A DNA stretch of 64,000 bases from Lingula anatina. Lineage: Eukaryota; Brachiopoda; Lingulata; Lingulida; Lingulidae. The position numbers were made by a program, and so were the translations under genes. Below are positions 58,977 to 64,000 of this stretch, piece after piece (the first letter of the stretch is position 1; every line of letters begins with the position of its first letter). The notes under the pieces are model-generated. The model was not told where the DNA came from. It did no database searches and was given only the letters and a program-made list of their open reading frames with translations. The stretch lies in contig NW_019774936.1 of NCBI RefSeq assembly GCF_001039355.2, positions 372,001 through 436,000 on the forward strand, read 5' to 3'.

Positions 58977-59032
<56 letters not shown>

Positions 59033-62000
59033 TGTATAAAATTAGTTTTTTAAAAACCAAGCTATACAGACGGAAGTTTTGTGTAAGAAATAAACAAAAA
59101 ACAACCCACATAATCTACGTTAACTACGATAATTGTCATCAATCTCTCTCTGTGCCAGCCTAGCCATAGTGGAAAACGAGCTACGACCGACTTACTCCAC
59201 CTAACTAGCAGACGTAAATTTACGACTAAGTTAAGACCGACGTAAACACTACTCCAGTTTGGTGCAACTGGCTTTTCTCGGGCGTAGCATTTTGCGCCCG
59301 GTTTACGCCGGCGCAACTGCTACGCCTCACTTACGACCGGTTGGTGCAACCGGGCCCTGGACTTTATATCCTGAAATAAAACAAGAATATCAGTTGGATA
59401 TGCTTCCTGGAATCAAGATACCTGTTAGAAGAGAATGTTTCATCAACTACACGTATCACCAAGTACCGAGAATGAGTAGTTGATCATTGGGGATGTAAAT
59501 GTATGTGTGCGTGTTACCTCTGTAATCACGTTAATCGTTGTCAGAAATTGTGCAAGGATATAATTGAATGCATTCATAATTGAGTCAATATTTGTGTAGG
59601 AAGAAAATTTTTGACCAACCATATATACCTATCGGCATTTATGTCTACTTATAAATGTTTGCTTTGCAATCGGGTATGCGTCTATGTTACCTCCTCGTTT
59701 CATCTTATCATCTACATCACTGTCAGACACCCGTTGAAATCCTGAAATTTAACAAGAATATAATTTAGTGTATTCTTCATCAAATCTTGGTCATGCACCC
59801 GATAAATTCTATACCCTGATATGGAATTAGAATATTATTTAGCGAATTTATAAGCGTGTCAATATTTGTATATGAAGAGAATATTTGATGAAGTACAATG
59901 TACATGTACACATGTCAGCATTAATAATTTTAATACATGAAATTATATATTTTCTAATTTTATCAGAAAAAAAAGCTTCATTGTTTATACTTTTACTAAT
60001 ATAACCAGCATTAATCATTTAAATTGTATTATTCACCTCAGCTTTTAGTATTTATATAATTACTTGCATTTCTGATAATTTTATTTGTGAACAACACTGA
60101 GGCGGAAGTGTAATGCGGTTTTTAAGAAATAAATATTATGATTTTTATTTATGTCGGTGTATATGTTTGCGTTGCAATTGGGCATGCTTGTACATTACCT
60201 CCTCGTTTCATCTCATCGTCTACAGCACTGTCAGACACCCGATGATATCCTGAAATTTAACAAGAATATAATTGAACAAGAATATAATTTAGTGTATTCT
60301 TCATCAAATCATGGACATGCACCCAATGAATTCAGTATCCTGAGATATGGAATAAGAATATTATTTAGCAAATTTATAATCCAGTCAATATTTGTATAAG
60401 AAGAGAATCTTTAATGAACTACAATGTACTTGTACACATATCAGCATTAATAATTTTAATAAATGAAATAATGTATTTTCTCATTTTATCAGGAAAAAGC
60501 TTTATTGTTTAGACTTTACTAATATAACCAGCATTAATCATTTGAATTGTTTTTATTCACCTCAGCTTTTAGTATTTATATAATTACTTGCAATTCTGAT
60601 AATTTTATTTGTACACAACACTGAGACGGAAGTGTAATGCGGTTTTTAAGAAATAAATATTATTATTTTTATTTATGTCGGTGTTTATGTTTGCGTTGGA
60701 ATTGGGCATGCGTGTACATTACCTCCTCGTTTCATCTCATCGTCTACATCACTGTCAGACACCCGTTGAAATCCTGAAGTTTAACAAGAATATAATTTAA
60801 CAAGAATATAATTTAGTGTATTCTTTATCAAATCATGGTCATGCACCCGATAAATTCTGTATCCTTATATGGAATAAGAATATTATTAAGCGAATTCATA
60901 AGCGAGTCAATATTTGCTCAAGAAGAGAATGTTTCATCAACTACAATGCACGTGTGCACGTGTCCGCAAGTATGTTTATGCACATGTTTGCGTTGCAATT
61001 GGGCATGCGTGCATGTTACCTCTGCGTTTCATCTCATCGTCTACATCACTGTCAGACACCTGTTGAATTTTGTATCCTGAAATTCAAGAAGAATATAATT
61101 TAGTGTATTTTTCATCAAATCAATGTGTATGCCTGAGAAGTGCACGCTTGATCAACTACACACATAAACAGCATGTGCAGCATGTGGGCATGCGTGTATT
61201 TTACTTCCTTGATGGAGGTTATGATTAACATGAACTAATAACTATGCAGTGAGTCCTCCATGATAAAAAGTTCGATTCCGTTTCATTTGTACAGGTATTC
61301 TTAGCCCTATATTGTGACTTACTGAGATCAGGCTAACCCTAACCATTATAACTAAAGGGAGGGTGGACTAAGACCCCATTCCCACATATTTTAGATCGAG
61401 CTATCCCTTTGGGGAGTCTAACTAGATTACTGTCAGATTAGCCGGCTTAAGCGTCTGTCCCGCCTACTAAAAGCTGAAAGGGGGTAATTAACTCTGGTGC
61501 GCGCTCGGCCGACTGCAATTTAGCGCGAACCCCCAGAGTTAGGTCGATCTAGTTTGGAGTTTCGTTACACTGGACCTTTAGTACATTGTGGTAGTTGAGA
61601 GAGCATCAATTGTACAACGCCCTAATAACTCCTTTCTTAATGTTTGGGCCACAGGCATTGGTTTTTATCTTGCATTGGTGACGATGAAAATTCCTGGATC
61701 CTGTTGGTGATTCGGATTACCCGCCGAAATCTAATCTCTTTTAAGCTCATCCATTTCTGACCTATCCTACAAGTTTCATCAAACTACATCAAAATGTTTT
61801 AGGCTGGCGATGAACGGACAAACAAAAGGATGAGAAAACATATATAAACTCCTTGGCGGAGGCAACAAACATTTGGTTAACACTGCCAGGCTTTGTCTGT
61901 GCCAGTTACGCCATTTTGTTAAGTTTGAAAAAAAAACGCTTATACCCCCCACCCAACCCTATCCCCCGAGACGGTATGGCTTCACAGCCTCCGTAGACTC

Positions 62001-63893
62001 TACGGTTTAAGCCCATATTACATCCGTCAAGGGCGCCGTGCTATGAAAAAGAAGACGATTTTCCGTATGATCTTTTTGATATCGCAAGTACCTACGAACT
62101 ACGGCGGGTATACGGATACAGCACCATTTCGTTGGCTTGATTTTGATGTCACGAAGCGAAAAATCAAAGGGTTTCCGGTTGAAAAGTGTTCAGTGCGGTC
62201 GCCGCATGCCTCCGTGTGGATTCCTTGAAGATATATACATTATCGGTGTAGCTTTCTACGAAATTTTCACGCAAGCGGTCACAACAAAGAAAACGCATTT
62301 CAAATTCATGTACATGAATTACACTTAGTTTAAAACATCTATACTATTGTTATGCCTCCTAAAACCACTAGAGATGGAAGAAAAAGAGACCACCAACACG
62401 TTCAACTATTATCACCATCATCGCAAGTTCACCGAACATGTTCACTGTACGGGAACTGTGCATTTGCTACGTCAGGCCTACCCAACTACCAGACTCGGCA
62501 CCTAAGGATCCTGAATTAACTGGTATATCGGACCACACTACCCGTTTTCAAGGTGTCTGTCAGATCGCATTTCGGAGTATCAGCCAGAACACCGACAGGA
62601 TGAGCCCTGGCATGCTCGGCTGTCACTTTGATTGGATAGTGAACGATTGTCGTAAAATGGCTATATGATTTTAAAACCGGGCGCATAAATTTGAAAGCCA
62701 CCTAGATGAACCTTAGACTGCCACATTAATCTAATACAATGCAAAAAATCCCTATCAAAAGTGGTTAAAACATTCAAACCGAATGTCGTAAAGTCCCCAT
62801 ATACCCCCATAGAGACAATGAAATAGAGTACTCTAAAGTAAGAGTACAGTTTCAGGTTGTTCAGCCGAGCGTGGATGAGCCCGCAGTCGTGCTACAAAAT
62901 TTGTTCTGGGGTATGATACTCCGAAATGCGATCTGTCACACACCTTGAAAACGGATAGCGTGGTCCGATATACCGGTTAATTCAGGATCCTTAGGTGCCG
63001 AGTCTGGTAGTTGGGTAGGCCTGTACGTCAAACGGGTTTAAGATTTTAGACATTTGTCAAATGTTTTAGCGTGAATCCGTGCGATTTCGTACGATTTTGC
63101 GAGGCCACCGACTGCCTCTGCACAGTTGCCGAGCATCGGGCAGTTTACGAGCATCGTGCAGCAACTCACAGTAAATGTAATTTAGGTATTAGTCAATCCG
63201 AAACGTTTGACAATTTTAAAGCTATATATTTCAACCCTCGTGTTCTATTTCAACGCGCGAGTCGATCATGAAATAAAACCCGCGAGTTGAAACAGAACGC
63301 TCGAGTGGGCTTATACATAATGACAAGAACGGCGTATCAAATTAAACTTTATAAGATCCAAACAATATTTTATAAATATTAAATTATTTGGTGATTTATT
63401 GAGGAATATGTTTAAACAGATTTCAAAACTTGAATAATGCGAATGGTTAAACGACAGGCTGATAACCTAACAAAGTAATTGACTGTCCAACGATACTAAT
63501 AAAAGTCAGAAACTTACCTCTCGCTTCTACAGACGTGGCGGGGGAACAGTTGCCTGAAATTAAACATATATTTCATTTTTATTTATAAGATAACTGTTTT
63601 GATGTGTTCCATTTTGTTTTTAGTTCTTTTTTCATTTTCAGTTAAGCCAAAGACTTCGCCTAGAAGTAAAAAATGACTTTAAAAAATTCTTTCCCTTTTG
63701 CGCTCTTTTTTCAGACCCTCCACCCGGGGGCTTGCGAGAATTATAAATTGTTATTTTTTCTTTCATTCCATCCCTCTCTCTCTCTCTCTATCTCTCTCTT
63801 TCTCTCTCTCATAAGTCCCTTACCTGAATGGACAAGTATCCCCAAGACAACAGCTCCGCAAGCTAAAGCGGCAAGAAAATGCAGGTCTTTCAT
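54141..63893 (-). CDS. Copy 5: secreted precursor of alternating KRGYR and DSDVDDEMKRG exons
   Basis: Coding exons 5' to 3': 63824-63893, 63518-63553, 61020-61076, 60723-60773, 60199-60249, 59691-59741, 57690-57740, 57323-57367, 56987-57037, 56622-56666, 56283-56333, 55919-55963, 55585-55635, 55213-55257, 54877-54927, 54519-54563, 54141-54202. They total 858 nt and give 285 residues. Two exon types alternate: a 51-nt type (VEKVWRDSDVDDEMKRG) and a 45-nt type (GYxxQxxNDDKRGYR). Each ends in Lys-Arg-Gly, so the mature pieces would be about 15-17 residues. A sixth 45-nt exon is broken by a transposon (58026-58060 plus 59361-59370). The four 5' exons (59691 to 61076) are GFQRVSDSDVDDEMKRG-like. 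All are phase 1-1 with GT-AG sites. Function inferred only: secreted multi-peptide precursor. Confidence 0.78.
54704..54730 (-). pseudogene. Decayed third exon, unit 1
   Basis: The 3' half of a 45-nt-type exon (DNDxxxYR region) and its GTATC donor remain. The 5' half and acceptor are gone and the frame has TAA. Sisters: 55412-55438, 56110-56136, 56814-56840, 57517-57543 and 59518-59544. Units 1, 2, 4 and 6 have GAT-TAA; units 3 and 5 have GAT-GAA and stay open. Confidence 0.65.
56110..56136 (-). pseudogene. Decayed third exon, unit 3 (open frame)
   Basis: Reads DNDEGDYR before a GTAAC donor with the usual CA-rich downstream block, but no AG lies at the expected acceptor. The open frame makes it the least decayed with 57517-57543 (DNDERDYR). 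Confidence 0.55.
58026..58060 (-). pseudogene. 45-nt exon split by a transposon
   Basis: The donor side (35 bases, ending GTAAC) lies at 58026-58060 and the acceptor side (10 bases after TTTCAG) at 59361-59370. Together they match the neighbouring exon at 57323-57367. The insert adds 1.3 kb inside the exon, so this unit is probably skipped. Confidence 0.8.
58061..59355. mobile_element. 1295-bp TIR transposon inserted in a copy 5 exon
   Basis: Perfect termini GCCCGGTTGCACCAAC and GTTGGTGCAACCGGGC are flanked by CCTGG at 58056-58060 and 59356-59360. Sub-terminal regions repeat GTTGCACCAA and CGTAA/TTACG motifs. A TA microsatellite (58977-59030) lies inside. No transposase frame is visible, so it is non-autonomous. 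Confidence 0.9.
58977..59030. repeat. (TA)n microsatellite inside the transposon
   Basis: About 26 TA units within the 58061-59355 element. Confidence 0.9.
60050..60700. repeat. Duplicated 0.52-kb block with a SINE-like tail in copy 5
   Basis: Two copies of CAGCTTTTAGTATTTATATAATTACTTGCA... followed by AACACTGAG(A/G)CGGAAGTGTAATGCGGTTTTTAAGAAATAAATATTAT, at about 60030-60150 and 60560-60670. They separate the exons 59691, 60199 and 60723. Confidence 0.7.
61370..61556. mobile_element. MITE (TTTTAGATCGATC family), one end truncated, nested in another repeat
   Basis: Starts GACCCCATTCCCACATATTTTAG and ends at GGTCGATCTAG without the final terminus. It interrupts a repeat related to 31630-31810 (CTAACCCTAACCATTATAA... 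and TTTCGTTACACTGG). Confidence 0.6.
62473..63023. mobile_element. 551-bp element with about 118-bp inverted repeats
   Basis: Termini CAGGCCTACCCAACTACCAG and its reverse complement are flanked by TACGT at 62468-62472 and 63024-63028. The arms stay alignable for about 118 bases with few mismatches. It lies in the long first part of copy 5 between the second and third exons. Confidence 0.85.
63518..63553 (-). CDS. Copy 5 second exon (GNCSPATSVEAR)
   Basis: 36-nt phase 1-1 exon between TTTCAG and GTAAGT, homologous to 47631-47666. It contains one Cys, unusual in this family. Confidence 0.68.
63824..63893 (-). CDS. Copy 5 signal-peptide exon
   Basis: Encodes MKDLHFLAALACGAVVLG then ILVHS and ends in phase 1 at GTAAGG. 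Confidence 0.87.
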
Positions 63894-63976
63894 ACTTGGC
63901 TTCAACCACTCAGCTTGCTAACTCAGTGGAATCACGATGTGAGCACAGTGGAGTAACGACGTTTCACCACCCAGGC

Positions 63977-63982
63977 TTTATA
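63977..63982 (-). promoter_or_regulatory. Copy 5 TATA box
   Basis: GGTATAAAGCC on the minus strand about 85 bases upstream of the ATG. GGCGTG occurs at the window edge just upstream, possibly part of the motif shared by copies 1-3. Confidence 0.55.
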
Positions 63983-64000
63983 CCTCGGCCAGACACGCCT

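Larger units (their letters stand above)
54480..59750. repeat. Tandem array of six 0.70-kb intron-exon units in copy 5
   Basis: The 45-nt exons start at 54519, 55213, 55919, 56622, 57323 and 58026, spaced 694-706 bases. The 51-nt exons start at 54877, 55585, 56283, 56987, 57690 and 59691; the last interval is about 701 after removing the transposon. Introns are nearly identical, including GGAATCAAGAT, GATCAACTACA and TTGCGTTGCAGTTGGGCATGCG. Confidence 0.9.

Noticed and set aside
54480-59750. CRISPR-like regular spacing
   Set aside because: The 0.70-kb period is an exon-intron tandem array; unit size and content exclude CRISPR.

Overview
The window looks like nuclear DNA of an invertebrate animal. 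It is AT-rich, full of microsatellites, palindromic MITE-like elements and TACATGTA-rich introns, and has one 200-base assembly gap (20901-21100). No bacterial operon, tRNA, rRNA or CRISPR is visible. Low GC and repeat style would fit a marine invertebrate such as a mollusc, but the species cannot be fixed from the sequence.

The long open frames are almost all shadows of simple repeats. The real coding content is on the minus strand, in very small exons. I find five tandem, head-to-tail paralogous genes (called copies 1 to 5 by coordinate). Each has a TATA-like box, an exon coding a signal peptide (MKNP... or MKDL...), a run of 9-192 nt exons, and a last coding exon ending in a (V/A)xDxNIxLLKRLxDLQ-type tail. 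In copies 2-5 a 3'UTR intron immediately or very shortly after the stop codon and a conserved 3'UTR exon with AATAAA also appear. All internal exons are phase 1-1 and multiples of three, so every one can be duplicated, lost or skipped without breaking the frame. The products are secreted, repetitive, cysteine-poor precursors. Acidic stretches (DSDVDDE, EDQDV, VNDD) alternate with Gly/Tyr/Arg-rich cationic stretches at Lys-Arg or Arg-Arg sites. This is the layout of a multi-peptide precursor (antimicrobial or neuropeptide-like). I do not recognise the family.

Layout: copy 1 (ATG 6673, last exon just off the left edge) and copy 2 (16587 to 10602) come from a tandem duplication of about 10.66 kb and differ by loss of a Tyr-rich exon, an exon length change and an early stop. 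Copy 3 (26050 to 20288) is built of GYGAQRV-DDSDVDDE-KRRGY exons. Copy 4 (48327 to 32366) is the largest, with about 28 exons, and carries repeated Gly-Lys-Arg sites typical of amidated peptides. Copy 5 (63893 to 54141) contains six units of 0.70 kb, each with two live exon types and one decayed exon; the sixth unit has a 1.3-kb transposon inserted inside a 45-nt exon. Intergenic stretches hold MITEs, SINE-like tails and simple repeats, and no convincing further gene.

Taken together the window is an actively remodelling family in which diversity arises from copying and losing micro-exon cassettes. Possible exon skipping and proprotein cleavage would add to it, but both are inferred, not observed.
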